A DNA stretch of 64,000 nucleotides, taken from positions 496,001-560,000 of the forward strand of contig CAVXZL010000012.1 of assembly GCA_963766345.1 (NCBI GenBank). The letters are read 5' to 3'. Each line of letters begins with the position of its first letter. Position 1 is the stretch's first letter. Under the pieces are notes generated by a model. That model searched no databases. It was not told the origin of the DNA and saw only the letters and a list, made by a program, of their open reading frames with translations. Source of the DNA: DASVFB01 sp963766345 (lineage in GTDB: Bacteria; Actinomycetota; Thermoleophilia; Gaiellales; Gaiellaceae). The translations under genes were made by a program, and so were the position numbers. Below are positions 45,393 through 54,004 of this stretch, one piece after another.

Positions 45393-47381
45393 TCACGGGA
45401 GCTTGAACAGGCTGAAGCGCGCGTCCCTGTATACCGGGCGCAGCGCGATCGCCGGGTGCGGCTCCGTGCGCGCGACGACGAGCCACTGTGCGCCGTAGCG
45501 CCGCGGGATCGCGAGGTCGCCGCTGCGGTAGAAGGCGAGCACGTCCTTGCGCCGCTCGTACGGGCGGTTCTGCTTCGTGTCCGCAACGTGCTCGGGCGGC
45601 GCGGCGACGATCAGCACCGGCGCCGCAGCCGCGATCCGGTAGCTCGTCGAGAGGTCGGAGAAGACGACGCCGCTCTTCGGCACGTCGTCGCGCAGCGCTT
45701 GCACGAGCCCGGGCGTCAGCGCGTGCGGGTCGATCGACGCGACCGTGTTCCAGCGCGCGAATCCGTGCGCGAACACCGGCAGCAGGAACAGGCCGGCCGC
45801 GAGCCCGGGAAGCCAGCCCTCGCGGTCGAGCGACAGTCGGCGCAGGAGCGGCGAGAGGACGAGCGCGACGAGCCCGGCGGCCGCCGCGAACCAGACGACC
45901 TCGCCGGGGCCGCCGTTCTCGAGCCTGAAGCCGAAGTCGCCCGGCCACAGCGCCTGGAACACCGCTCCCGCGAGCAACGCAACCGGCAGCACGAAGAAGC
46001 CGAGCACGAAGCTGAGCACCGAGACACCGCCTGCGAACGCGAAGGCGAACGGCAGGAACCCCGCGGCGCGACGCGACTGCGACAACGACATCGCGTCGGA
46101 CAGGTGCTCGAAGAGGAACGGCACGAGCATCACGGCGAGCACGGCGAGCGAGCCGCCGAGCACGAGCGCCGCCCACATCCGCCGCCATGCGAGCACCGCG
46201 AGCGGCATGAGGACGAGCCCCGCGACCGCGACGGCGCCGCTCCGCGCGAACACGCCGGGCGCGAGGTGGTAGCTCGATCCGTGCTCGACGAGCTGGTCGC
46301 GGTAGTGCCTCAGCGCGCGCTGCAGCTCCATCGACGACGGCTCGTGCGAGACGGTCTCACGCGCGATCGGCAGCAGCGCGAGCGAGACGGCAGCCGTCGG
46401 CACGCCAACCGCGCCGAGCCCCGCGGCGACGCGCCAGGCCGTGCGCGGCTCGGCGAGCAGCTCCGCCACGAGCCAGCCTGCGAACGGAATGCAGAGGAAC
46501 GCCGCATACGTCGGGTGCACGAGCGCGAGCGCGGTGGACGCGACGGTCGCGGTGACGAGCAGCGGCAGCGCAGGCGCGCGCACGTACGCGATCACGAGTG
46601 CCAGCACCGCCGGCACGAGCAGCTGCCGCGCCGTCGGCGCGGGACGCACGAGGAGCGGATACGCGCCGCCGTGCCCCGCGGCGAAGCCGACGAGCGCCAC
46701 CTGCGCCGCGGCCGCCGCTCCCGCGAGCGCCGCCGAGTCGAAGAGCGCGTACCCGGCCTCGTAGGCGACGACTACTGCGATCGGCAGGAGCACCGCGCTC
46801 TCATGCTGGAAGACGAGGGCCGGATCGACGCCCGCGAGCTTCGACACGGCCGCGAGGAAGGCGTGCCAGAGCGGGAACGCATAGCCCGGATGCAGCCCGC
46901 CGTCGACGAGCTCGTCCATCCGCCAGAGCGACAGCGACCCGAGGTCCGTGAGCTTGCGAACGCGCGCGAGGTGGAAGGGACTGTCGCCGGCGAGCACCGC
47001 CGGCGCGACGTGCCAGAGCAGCACGCCGAGCACGAGACCCGCCGCGAGCGCGATCCAGTGACGCGGGATCGGCGCCTCGAGCTCGCGGCCCGGCACGAAG
47101 AGCGCGCCGATCGTCACGACGAGCAGCAGCGCCAGAACGAGCGAGAACGACGTATGCACGACGAAGACGACGCCGAGCGCAGCCCCGAGGACGGCCAGCG
47201 TCCACGCGAGGGTCGCGGCCATAGTGCGCAGGCCGAGCGCCCGCGCGAGCACGTGCCCGGGCAGGAGCACCGCGGCCGTCGCGGCCGCGAGCCGCAGGTA
47301 CAGGCCGACGCCGTGACCCGGCAGGAACCGTGAAAGCCCGACCGCGAGGAGCACCGCCGCGACGTATGCGGCGCTCCGCAT
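45393..47381 (-). CDS. Large polytopic membrane protein, possibly GT-C glycosyltransferase
   Basis: The 662-residue protein has about 14 helices. A first external loop reads LAGDSPFHLARVRKLTDLGS near residue 130, then LVDGGLHPGYAFPLWHAFLA and PALVFQHESAVLLPIAVVVA. The C-terminal 140 residues are mostly soluble (DVPKSGVVFSDLSTSYRIAA). The DSPFHLAR and HPGYAFPLWH loops resemble acidic and histidine motifs of GT-C enzymes, but I cannot name a family. ATG 47381 shares one base with the stop of the GT2 gene (TGATG), so it works with that enzyme and with the YdjM-like protein. Confidence 0.75.
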   Translation of the reverse strand: MRSAAYVAAVLLAVGLSRFLPGHGVGLYLRLAAATAAVLLPGHVLARALGLRTMAATLAWTLAVLGAALGVVFVVHTSFSLVLALLLVVTIGALFVPGRELEAPIPRHWIALAAGLVLGVLLWHVAPAVLAGDSPFHLARVRKLTDLGSLSLWRMDELVDGGLHPGYAFPLWHAFLAAVSKLAGVDPALVFQHESAVLLPIAVVVAYEAGYALFDSAALAGAAAAAQVALVGFAAGHGGAYPLLVRPAPTARQLLVPAVLALVIAYVRAPALPLLVTATVASTALALVHPTYAAFLCIPFAGWLVAELLAEPRTAWRVAAGLGAVGVPTAAVSLALLPIARETVSHEPSSMELQRALRHYRDQLVEHGSSYHLAPGVFARSGAVAVAGLVLMPLAVLAWRRMWAALVLGGSLAVLAVMLVPFLFEHLSDAMSLSQSRRAAGFLPFAFAFAGGVSVLSFVLGFFVLPVALLAGAVFQALWPGDFGFRLENGGPGEVVWFAAAAGLVALVLSPLLRRLSLDREGWLPGLAAGLFLLPVFAHGFARWNTVASIDPHALTPGLVQALRDDVPKSGVVFSDLSTSYRIAAAAPVLIVAAPPEHVADTKQNRPYERRKDVLAFYRSGDLAIPRRYGAQWLVVARTEPHPAIALRPVYRDARFSLFKLP

Positions 47382-48259
47382 CACTCCGACGCCAACAGCT
47401 CCGGGACCGGTCTCGACGAGAGCCAGCGGGCGATACGCAGGTACTGACGGTCTCGCGGGGCGCGGAGCAGACATCCGGCGCACATGATCCAGCGTGCGCG
47501 GGACGCCGCCCGCATCCCCTGGTGCTTCACGAGGAAGCGCAGGTGTCCGCGCACGTTCTCGCGGAACATCCGGCCGCCGTGCGCGGCGCCGTAGACGTGC
47601 ACGAACTCCGCGTCGGGCGTGAACCACACCTGCCAGCCGGCCTGCCCCATGCGAAAGCACCAGTCGGTCTCCTCGCTGAAGAGGAAGAAGTCCTCGTCGA
47701 CCGGCCCGACCTCCTCGATCGCGGCGCGCCGCACGAGCATCACCGCGCCCATGACGAACTCGGCCGTGCGCGCCTCGTCGTGCTCGAACGCCTCCGCGTA
47801 GAACGCGTTGAGCGCGCGCGAGCGCGGCGCGAGCTTGCGCAGGAACAGGTACTCGGTCGCGATGCGCCACGGTGTCGGGAAGCCGCGCACCGACGGCTGC
47901 AGCCGCCCGTCGGGATGGCGCAGGCGCGGGCCGACGGCGGCGGCGCGCGGATGCGCGTCGGCGAACTCGGCGAGCCGGTCGACGGCGCCGTCGAGCGCCC
48001 ACGCGTCGGCGTTGAGGATCAGGACGTAGTCGCGCCCGGTCTCGCGGATCCCGCGGTTCCAGCCCGCGCCGAGCCCGAGGTTCTCCTGCTCGAACACGCG
48101 CACCTCCGGAAACCTCGCGCGCACGAGCTCGAGCGTCCCGTCGGTCGAACCGTGGTCGACGACGACGGCGTCGTAGGCCGCGACCGACTCGAGACAGCGC
48201 TCGATCCACGGCATCGCGTTGTACGTGACGACGACGACCGAGACGTCGTCGCGGGTCAC
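47381..48259 (-). CDS. Family 2 glycosyltransferase (rhamnosyltransferase-like)
   Basis: The 292-residue enzyme shows SVVVVTYNAMPWIERCLESV at the start, VVDHGSTDGTLELVRARFPE, ENLGLGAGWNRGIRETGRDY, LILNADAWALDGAVDRLAEF, and the acceptor motif DFFLFSEETDWCFRMGQAGW. This set is typical of WbbL-like GT2 enzymes that add rhamnose or a similar sugar. The C-terminal part (HLRFLVKHQGM) may bind the membrane. GTG 48259 overlaps the YdjM-like stop (GTGA). The same leftward unit ends with the large membrane protein. Confidence 0.88.
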   Translation of the reverse strand: MTRDDVSVVVVTYNAMPWIERCLESVAAYDAVVVDHGSTDGTLELVRARFPEVRVFEQENLGLGAGWNRGIRETGRDYVLILNADAWALDGAVDRLAEFADAHPRAAAVGPRLRHPDGRLQPSVRGFPTPWRIATEYLFLRKLAPRSRALNAFYAEAFEHDEARTAEFVMGAVMLVRRAAIEEVGPVDEDFFLFSEETDWCFRMGQAGWQVWFTPDAEFVHVYGAAHGGRMFRENVRGHLRFLVKHQGMRAASRARWIMCAGCLLRAPRDRQYLRIARWLSSRPVPELLASE

Positions 48260-48976
48260 GAGTGCGCCGCGTGCACCCAGTGCGGTCCGCCCCACGAGAG
48301 GTCGTACGGATAGTGGTGGACGACGTGCGCCCAGACCGTCCACGCGATCCAGCGGCTCGTCCCGTAGAAGAACGCCGCACGGTAGAGGACGAGCAGCGCG
48401 GTGATCGGCATCGCCTTGTTCGTGATACCGCCAGAAACCGTCGGCCGTGAAGACGTGCTGCTCGAAGTACGAACGGGTCAGCACCTGCCAGGCGAAGAAC
48501 CCGTAGACGATCCACACGAGGTCCCACATTCCGCCGAGCCCGCTGAAGTAGGCGGCTGCGTCCGTCGTGCGTCCCGTCTGGCCTGCGTACGCCCAGGCGC
48601 CGACCGAGAAGTGATGCGTCCACGGGAAGAGCAGCATCGTGCCGACCGTGTCGCCCGCGTCGGTCAGCGCGTGCGCCCACTGGCCGATCATGAAGCTGAC
48701 GCCCCAGTTCTTGCTGCCGAAGCCCTTCCAGAAGATGAGGCAGACCACGGCGCCGTAGAGGAACGAGTGCGTGAAGCCGAAGCCGGGCCAGCCGCGGTGG
48801 AACTGCGCGGGGTCGGTCGCCTTCAGCTTCCACCCGCCGAGGTGGATGCCGTAGACGTACCACTTGGTGAAGAGGTCGGGCGCATACGACCCGATCAGCA
48901 GCGGCACGAACGCGATCTTCAGCCGCGAGTGCTTCTGGATCGCGTACGGCTCGAGGTCGTGCGCCGCCCAGCTCAT
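48256..48976 (-). CDS. YdjM-like membrane-bound metal-dependent hydrolase, one frameshift
   Basis: ATG 48976 starts MSWAAHDLEPYAIQKHSRLK. The family motifs are LLIGSYAPDLFTKWYVYG near 27, HRGWPGFGFTHSFLYGA and GQWAHALTDAGDTVGTMLLF, with histidines and aspartates spaced as in DUF457/YdjM proteins. Near 48430 a base is missing; the next frame continues KAMPITALLVLYRAAFFYGT and HVVHHYPYDLSWGGPHWVHA to the stop at 48256. Repaired length is about 240 residues with five or six helices. The role is unknown; hydrolase is only the family name. Confidence 0.72.
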
Positions 48977-49157
48977 GCCGCCGCCGGCTCCGGCTCCACA
49001 TTTCCGTGACAGTTCCGGCGCATGCCCGTCACGGTGGCAGCCACCGGACATGGCCGCGATTTCGCGGCTCCACGAGCGCGAACGCTGTCTTCCGCGCGAG
49101 GCCCGTCACACTCCCGTGACGGCGGCTGCCACCACAGGAGGCGCTTCGGGACCCGGC
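48977..49157. repeat. Intergenic stretch rich in short dyads
   Basis: This 181-base gap upstream of the YdjM-like gene has no convincing gene. It contains GGTGGCAGCCACC (a 6-base stem) near 49034-49046, a 7-base stem GCCGCGA/TCGCGGC at 49053-49068, and an inverted, slightly changed copy of the GTCACGG-TGGCAGCC segment near 49110-49130. The 12-mer CGGACATGGCCG at 49045-49056 recurs in the hairpin at 59063. It may be a repetitive extragenic element with the promoter of the downstream operon embedded in it. Confidence 0.4.
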
Positions 49158-49334
49158 TCAAACGATCCTCCGCACGATCGTCGGCACGAGCCACACCGCG
49201 AGCAGCAGGTACGCCGTCGCGACGAAGACGGACAGCAGGAAGTCCGTCACCGTGACGCCGACCGCGACGTACAGCGTCGCAGCCGCCGCGTAGCCGCCGA
49301 GCGTCGCGAGCTGGCGGCGATCCGGTCGCTTCAC
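49158..49334 (-). CDS. Small membrane protein
   Basis: The 58-residue product begins with a basic end (VKRPDRRQLA) and has two hydrophobic helices (LGGYAAAATLYVAVGVTV and LLSVFVATAYLLLAVWLVPT). GTG 49334 overlaps the stop of the preceding micro-gene by four bases, which supports the start and shows that the three genes here form one operon. I recognise no family. Its place after the flippase-like protein suggests a small envelope partner. Confidence 0.55.
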   Translation of the reverse strand: MKRPDRRQLATLGGYAAAATLYVAVGVTVTDFLLSVFVATAYLLLAVWLVPTIVRRIV

Positions 49335-49510
49335 TCGGCGACCTCGCAGTCGCACGTGCGCTCGCCGAAGACGATGCTGCGGCCGCACACGAGGCACTCG
49401 CGCAGCGCGCGGCGGCGGCGGAGAAGCGACCGCTGGAAACGCGGCGCGCCGACCAGCAACCCGGCGGCGAGCGCGACAAGGATCGCCGCGAGCTCCGGGT
49501 CGATCGTCAC
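49331..49510 (-). CDS. Small membrane-anchored zinc-ribbon-like protein
   Basis: The 59-residue product has one N-terminal helix (ILVALAAGLLVGAP), a basic stretch (RRRRAL) and four cysteines in CLVCGRSIVFGERTCDCE near the C-terminus, spaced like a small zinc ribbon facing the cytoplasm. GTG 49510 overlaps the stop of the lysylphosphatidylglycerol-synthetase-like gene, and its own stop overlaps the start of the next micro-gene (GTGA both times). The family is unknown; metal binding is inferred from the cysteines. Confidence 0.55.
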   Translation of the reverse strand: MTIDPELAAILVALAAGLLVGAPRFQRSLLRRRRALRECLVCGRSIVFGERTCDCEVAE

Positions 49511-50481
49511 GTGTGCGCTTCGGTCGGCCGGGGCGTACGGCGGCGAACGCTCTCCCAGCCGAGGATGAGCGCTCCCGGGATCGAGATCGTGATCGTGACG
49601 ACGAAGAACAGGAAGCCGGTGGCGAACGCGCGGTCGGCGTCGACGCCGAGACCGCCGAGGAAGCTGACGAAGAACGACTCGCGGACGGCGATGCCGTTGA
49701 TCGTGAACGGCACGAGCAGCACGAGGAAGAGCAACGGCCCCATCACGTAGTAGACGCGCGGCGAAAGGTCGACCCCGACCGCCTTGGCCGCCGCCCAGAT
49801 CGCGAGCACGCGAACGGCCTGCACGACGACGGTGAGCGCGAAGACGCCCACCAGTAGTCGCGGCTTGTCGCGGTACGCATGGATCGCCTCGTACACGGAG
49901 CGCGTGATTCGCTCCAGGCGTACCTTGCGCAGCAGCGGCACGAACCACGCGAGCAGCCTTCGCGCGCGTCGAGAGAAGAGCAGGATCCCGAGCACGACGG
50001 TCGCGAGGACGAAGCCGAGCTCGACCCAGATGTACGGCCCGATGTCGTAGCTCCCGACGGCCAGCGCGAAGCCGACCGCCGCGAGCGTGACGGTCGCGGC
50101 CCCGCCGAGCGCGCGCTCGAGCAGCACCGTCCCGGTGACGGGGCCTGTCTTCCCGGGATGCCGTCGCGAGGTCTCGAAGATGCGCATCGCGTCGCCGCCG
50201 ATGGACGTCGGCAGGATCTGCCCGGCGGTGTAGGCGACGAAGTACGCGCGCGCGAGCCAGGCGAGCCGGTCCGGGATCGACTGCGCGAGCAGCAACTGCT
50301 GCCACCGCCACGCCATCGGCCACACGGTGCCGGCCATGATCGCGACCGCGAGGAGGTACCAGCCGAGGCTCGCGTGCGACAGGACGTCCCACGTCTCGGA
50401 GAGGTCGATCTTCGAGAGGAGGTAGGAGAGCGCGAGCCCCGTGATGACGAGCGTCAGGACGAGACGGGTCAGGCGGCGCAT
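49507..50481 (-). CDS. Lysylphosphatidylglycerol-synthetase-like (UPF0104) membrane protein
   Basis: The 324-residue protein has about eight helices and the family features: LVLTLVITGLALSYLLSKID at the start, AYFVAYTAGQILPTSIGGDA near 92, and LLVPFTINGIAVRESFFVSF near 235, with the conserved P-x-GGD and RE motifs. Such proteins are the flippase-like half of MprF and often occur without the synthetase domain. ATG 50481 is used; the open frame continues upstream into the intergenic region. It leads an operon with two micro-genes and probably moves or binds a lipid. Confidence 0.85.
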   Translation of the reverse strand: MRRLTRLVLTLVITGLALSYLLSKIDLSETWDVLSHASLGWYLLAVAIMAGTVWPMAWRWQQLLLAQSIPDRLAWLARAYFVAYTAGQILPTSIGGDAMRIFETSRRHPGKTGPVTGTVLLERALGGAATVTLAAVGFALAVGSYDIGPYIWVELGFVLATVVLGILLFSRRARRLLAWFVPLLRKVRLERITRSVYEAIHAYRDKPRLLVGVFALTVVVQAVRVLAIWAAAKAVGVDLSPRVYYVMGPLLFLVLLVPFTINGIAVRESFFVSFLGGLGVDADRAFATGFLFFVVTITISIPGALILGWESVRRRTPRPTEAHT

Positions 50482-50572
50482 CGGGCACTCAGCGTAGTGC
50501 GGCCGCCGGAAAAGAGCGGCGGCGGGTGGGCACTCCGCTCGGCACGTGGAGACGGTCGAGCGCAGGGAGCCC

Positions 50573-50601
50573 TTGTACGAAGCGCGTCCGAGTGGTATCA
50601 C
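50573..50601 (+). promoter_or_regulatory. Candidate promoter for the repeat-protein gene
   Basis: TTGTAC at 50573-50578 and TATCAC at 50596-50601 are separated by 17 bases, fitting a housekeeping-sigma promoter with a weak -10 box. The gene starts at 50631, and a purine-rich GGGAGGGGAG lies directly before the ATG. It sits in the gap between divergent genes. No start-site data support it. Confidence 0.4.
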
Positions 50602-50630
50602 ACTCACGGCGGGCAGGGCCGGGAGGGGAG

Positions 50631-53600
50631 ATGGTTCGTCGCGGAGGTCTTCGGAGGTGCGGTGGCGTCCTCGCCACGGCGCTCGCGTTCGCGGTGCTCG
50701 CCGGCGCAGCCGGCGCGTCGCACACGACGCAGACGCAGTTCCTGATCACGCCGACGCGCTTCGACTTCGGCGACGTGAAGGTCGGAAAGACGTCGCCCGA
50801 CCAGCAGGTGACGGTGACGAACGCGACGTCGTCGCCGATCGTCGTCTCGATGGCCGGCGGCGCAGGCGGCGACTTCGGCGGCTTCCAGGACTGCCAGGGC
50901 AAGACCCTCGCACCCGCCGCGTCATGCCACATCACGTATCAGTTCACGCCGCCCGCGGTGGGTCCCGACACCGGCTCGACGTCCGGCTCGATCAACGGTC
51001 AGGCGTTCTCGTTCGCGTTCAGCGGCACCGGGGTCGCCGACAATCCTGAGTTCCTGATCACGCCGACGCGCCTCGACTTCGGCCGGGTGCAGGTCGGCAA
51101 GACGTCGCCGGACCAGCAGGTGACCGTGAAGAACGTCGGATCCGGTCCGGTCGTCGTCTCGATGGCCGGAGGCGCAGGCGGCGACTTCGGCGGCTTCCAG
51201 GACTGCCAGGGCAAGACGCTCGCCGTCGGCGACACCTGCCACATCACCTACCAGTTCACACCGCCAGCGGCCGGGCCCGACACCGGCTCGACGTCCGGCT
51301 CGATCAACGGCCAGCCGTTCTCGTTCGCCTTCAGCGGCACCGGCGTCGACCCCAAGTTCCGCATCTCGCCGACCCGGCTCGACTTCGGCGACGTCCAGGT
51401 CGGCGAGACCTCGCCGGGCCAGCAGGTTGCGGTGACGAACATCGGCCTTGCGCCGGTGACCGTCTCGATGGCCGGCGGCGCCGCCGGCGACTTCGGCGGC
51501 TTCCAGGACTGCCAGGGCAAGACGCTCGCCGTCGGCGACACCTGCCACATCACCTACCAGTTCACGCCGCCGTCCGCCGGGCCCGACACCGGCACGACCT
51601 CAGGCTCGATCAACGGCCAGCCGTTCGGCTTCGACTTCAAGGGCAGCGGCGTCGCGCCTCGCTTCCTCGTCTCCGCGACACGCTTCGACTTCGGCGAGGT
51701 TCCGGTCGGGACGACCTCGCCGAACCAGCAGGTGACCGTCACGAACGTCGGCCTCGCACCGGTCACGGTCTCGATGGCCGGCGGCGCGGGCGGCGTCTTC
51801 GGCGGCTTCCAGGACTGCCAGGGGAAGCTGCTCGCGGTCGGCGCAAGCTGCCACGTGACCTACCAGTTCACGCCGCTCGGCACCGGCGCGGTCACGGGCA
51901 GCACGTCGGGCTCGATCAACGGCCAGCCGTTCGCGTTCGACTTCAGCGGGACCGGGATCGAGTTCGGCACGACTCCGAGATCGACGTTCCTCGTCTCGCC
52001 GACGCGGTTCGAGTTCGGCCGGGTGCAGACCGGGACGACGTCGGCAGACCAGCAGGTGACGGTTACGAACGTCAGCTCGTCACCCGCGACGGTCTCGATG
52101 GCCGGCGGCGCCGCCGGCGACTTCGGCGGTTTCCAGGACTGCCAGGGCAACACGCTCCAGCCCGGCGATTCCTGCCACATCACCTACCAGTTCACACCGC
52201 CCTCGGCCGGCCCCGACACGGGCTCGACCTCCGGGACGATCAACGGCCAGTCGTTCGCGTTCGACTTCAGCGGCACCGGCGTCGACCCGAAGTTCCGCAT
52301 CTCGCCGACCCGGCTCGACTTCGGCGACGTCCAGGTCGGCGAGACCTCGCCGGGCCAGCAGATCGCAGTGACGAATATCGGAGTCGCGCCTGTCGCGGTC
52401 TCGATGGCCGGAGGCGCCGGCGGCGACTTCGGCGGCTTCCAGGACTGCCAGGGCAAGACGCTCGCCGTCGGCGACACCTGCCACATCACCTACCAGTTCT
52501 CACCGCCGTCGGCCGGACCCGACACCGGCTCGACCTCCGGCTCGATCAACGGCCAGCCGTTCACCTTCGACTTCGAGGGCAACGGCGTCAGGCCCGAGTT
52601 CCTCGTCTCGCCGACGCGCCTCGAGTTCGGGAAGGTGCAGGTGGGACACACCTCGGCCGACCAGCAGGTGACCGTGACGAACGTGAGCGCGACGTCCGTC
52701 GTCGTCTCGATGGCCGGCGGCGCGGGCGGCGACTTCGGCGGCTTCCAGGACTGCCAGGGCAAGACGCTCGCGCCCGGCGACTCCTGCCACATCACTTACC
52801 AGTTCTCGCCCCCGTCGGCCGGGCCCGACACCGGCTCGACCGGCGGCTCGATCAACGGCCAGTCGTTCGCGTTCGACTTCAGCGGCACCGGCGTTGCGCC
52901 GAAGTTCCTCATCACGCCGACACGGTTCGACTTCGGAGAGGTGATCGTCGGGACGACGTCGCCGAACCAGCAGGTCTCCGTGATGAACGTCGGCCTCGCG
53001 TCGGTGGACGTGTCGATGGCCGGCGGTGCAGCCGGCGACTTCGGCGGCTTCCAGGACTGCCAGGGCAAGACGCTCGCCGTCGGCGACACCTGCCACATCA
53101 CCTACCAGTTCACTCCGTCGGCGCTCGGTCCCACGAGCGGGAGCACATCGGGCTCGATCAACGCTCAGTCGTTCGCGTTCGACTTCAGCGGCATCGGCAT
53201 GCCCCTCGTCGATACCACGCCGCCGGTGATCACCCCGTCCGTCGCGCCGCCGACTCCGGACGGGTCGAACGGCTGGTACCACGGCTCGCCGACGGTCTCG
53301 TTCGCCGTCGAGGACGACGAGTCCGCGATCCAGTCGACGGACGGCTGCGACCCGGTGACCGTCTCGGCCGACACGACGTCCGCCGGCCGCGTGCTGACGT
53401 GCAGCGCGACGAGCGCCGGCGGAACCTCGACCAAGTCCGTCACGATCAAACGCGACGCGACCGCGCCGACCGTGACGTGCGGCGCAGCGCCGACGTTCAC
53501 ACTGGGCGGAACCGGGAATGTCTCCGCGTCGGTCGCCGACACGTCTTCGGGACCGGCGAACGCGACGGTGAGCGCGCCCGCCGACACGTCGACGCTCGGC

Positions 53601-54002
53601 GCGCACAGCGCGCAGCTCACGGGCGGCGACGTCGCGGGGAACACGACGACGGTGTCGTGCCCGTACGTCGTCGGTCTGCGCTTCCTCGGCTTCCTGCAGC
53701 CGCTGAAGGACCCGATCAAGGTTGGCCAGCAGACCGTCGTTCGCTTCGCATTCGGCGACTCGTCAGGTGCGCCGATGCCGGACGACCTGGCGCAGGCGCT
53801 CGCGAGCTCGTGTGCCGTTCAGGTGACGTTCGCGGGCGCGTCCGACTGCGCGACCTACGACCCGATCGCGGACGCGTTCCTCGCGCAGCTGCGGACGACG
53901 CGGACGACGGCGCCCGGCGCATACGACGTCGTCATCAGGGTGACCGTCGGCGGCGCGCTCGTCGCAACGGTCTCGCGGTCGATCCAGGTCACGAGCCACT
54001 AA
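50631..54002 (+). CDS. Secreted protein with eight ASH/choice-of-anchor-D-type repeats
   Basis: The 1123-residue protein has a signal peptide (LATALAFAVLAGAAGAS, cleavage near residue 29) and then eight repeats of about 102 residues. Each starts like FLITPTRFDFGDVKVGKTSP, contains VSMAGGAGGDFGGFQDCQGK and a second Cys in CHITYQFTPP, and ends near SGTGV. The fold resembles ASPM-SPD-2-Hydin immunoglobulin-like domains. After about residue 860 the C-terminal part has bacterial Ig-like segments (DTTPPVITPSV, DGCDPVTVSADTT) and a final domain (FLGFLQPLKDPIKVGQQTVV). No sortase motif or anchor helix is visible. It is probably a cell-surface or matrix protein. Confidence 0.88.
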   Translation: MVRRGGLRRCGGVLATALAFAVLAGAAGASHTTQTQFLITPTRFDFGDVKVGKTSPDQQVTVTNATSSPIVVSMAGGAGGDFGGFQDCQGKTLAPAASCHITYQFTPPAVGPDTGSTSGSINGQAFSFAFSGTGVADNPEFLITPTRLDFGRVQVGKTSPDQQVTVKNVGSGPVVVSMAGGAGGDFGGFQDCQGKTLAVGDTCHITYQFTPPAAGPDTGSTSGSINGQPFSFAFSGTGVDPKFRISPTRLDFGDVQVGETSPGQQVAVTNIGLAPVTVSMAGGAAGDFGGFQDCQGKTLAVGDTCHITYQFTPPSAGPDTGTTSGSINGQPFGFDFKGSGVAPRFLVSATRFDFGEVPVGTTSPNQQVTVTNVGLAPVTVSMAGGAGGVFGGFQDCQGKLLAVGASCHVTYQFTPLGTGAVTGSTSGSINGQPFAFDFSGTGIEFGTTPRSTFLVSPTRFEFGRVQTGTTSADQQVTVTNVSSSPATVSMAGGAAGDFGGFQDCQGNTLQPGDSCHITYQFTPPSAGPDTGSTSGTINGQSFAFDFSGTGVDPKFRISPTRLDFGDVQVGETSPGQQIAVTNIGVAPVAVSMAGGAGGDFGGFQDCQGKTLAVGDTCHITYQFSPPSAGPDTGSTSGSINGQPFTFDFEGNGVRPEFLVSPTRLEFGKVQVGHTSADQQVTVTNVSATSVVVSMAGGAGGDFGGFQDCQGKTLAPGDSCHITYQFSPPSAGPDTGSTGGSINGQSFAFDFSGTGVAPKFLITPTRFDFGEVIVGTTSPNQQVSVMNVGLASVDVSMAGGAAGDFGGFQDCQGKTLAVGDTCHITYQFTPSALGPTSGSTSGSINAQSFAFDFSGIGMPLVDTTPPVITPSVAPPTPDGSNGWYHGSPTVSFAVEDDESAIQSTDGCDPVTVSADTTSAGRVLTCSATSAGGTSTKSVTIKRDATAPTVTCGAAPTFTLGGTGNVSASVADTSSGPANATVSAPADTSTLGAHSAQLTGGDVAGNTTTVSCPYVVGLRFLGFLQPLKDPIKVGQQTVVRFAFGDSSGAPMPDDLAQALASSCAVQVTFAGASDCATYDPIADAFLAQLRTTRTTAPGAYDVVIRVTVGGALVATVSRSIQVTSH
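50739..53210 (+). repeat. Eight tandem ~306-base coding repeats
   Basis: Repeat units begin at 50739, 51051, 51357, 51663, 51987, 52293, 52599 and 52905. Their spacing is 306 bases in five cases, 312 after the first and 324 after the fourth. The core encoding MAGGAGGDFGGFQDCQGKTL is almost invariant at DNA level, while the outer strands vary. Copies 3 and 6 are especially alike at their starts (both FRISPTRLDFGDVQVGETSP). This points to recent duplication or gene conversion. Confidence 0.9.
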
Positions 54003-54004
54003 CG

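Noticed and set aside
45132..47333. Long rightward open frame of 733 codons
   Set aside because: It lies antisense to the polytopic membrane protein and is rich in Arg, Glu and His with no domain; high GC makes such shadow frames common.
50739..53210. CRISPR array
   Set aside because: The repeats are about 306 bases, in frame and coding, with no short repeat/unique spacer pattern and no cas genes.
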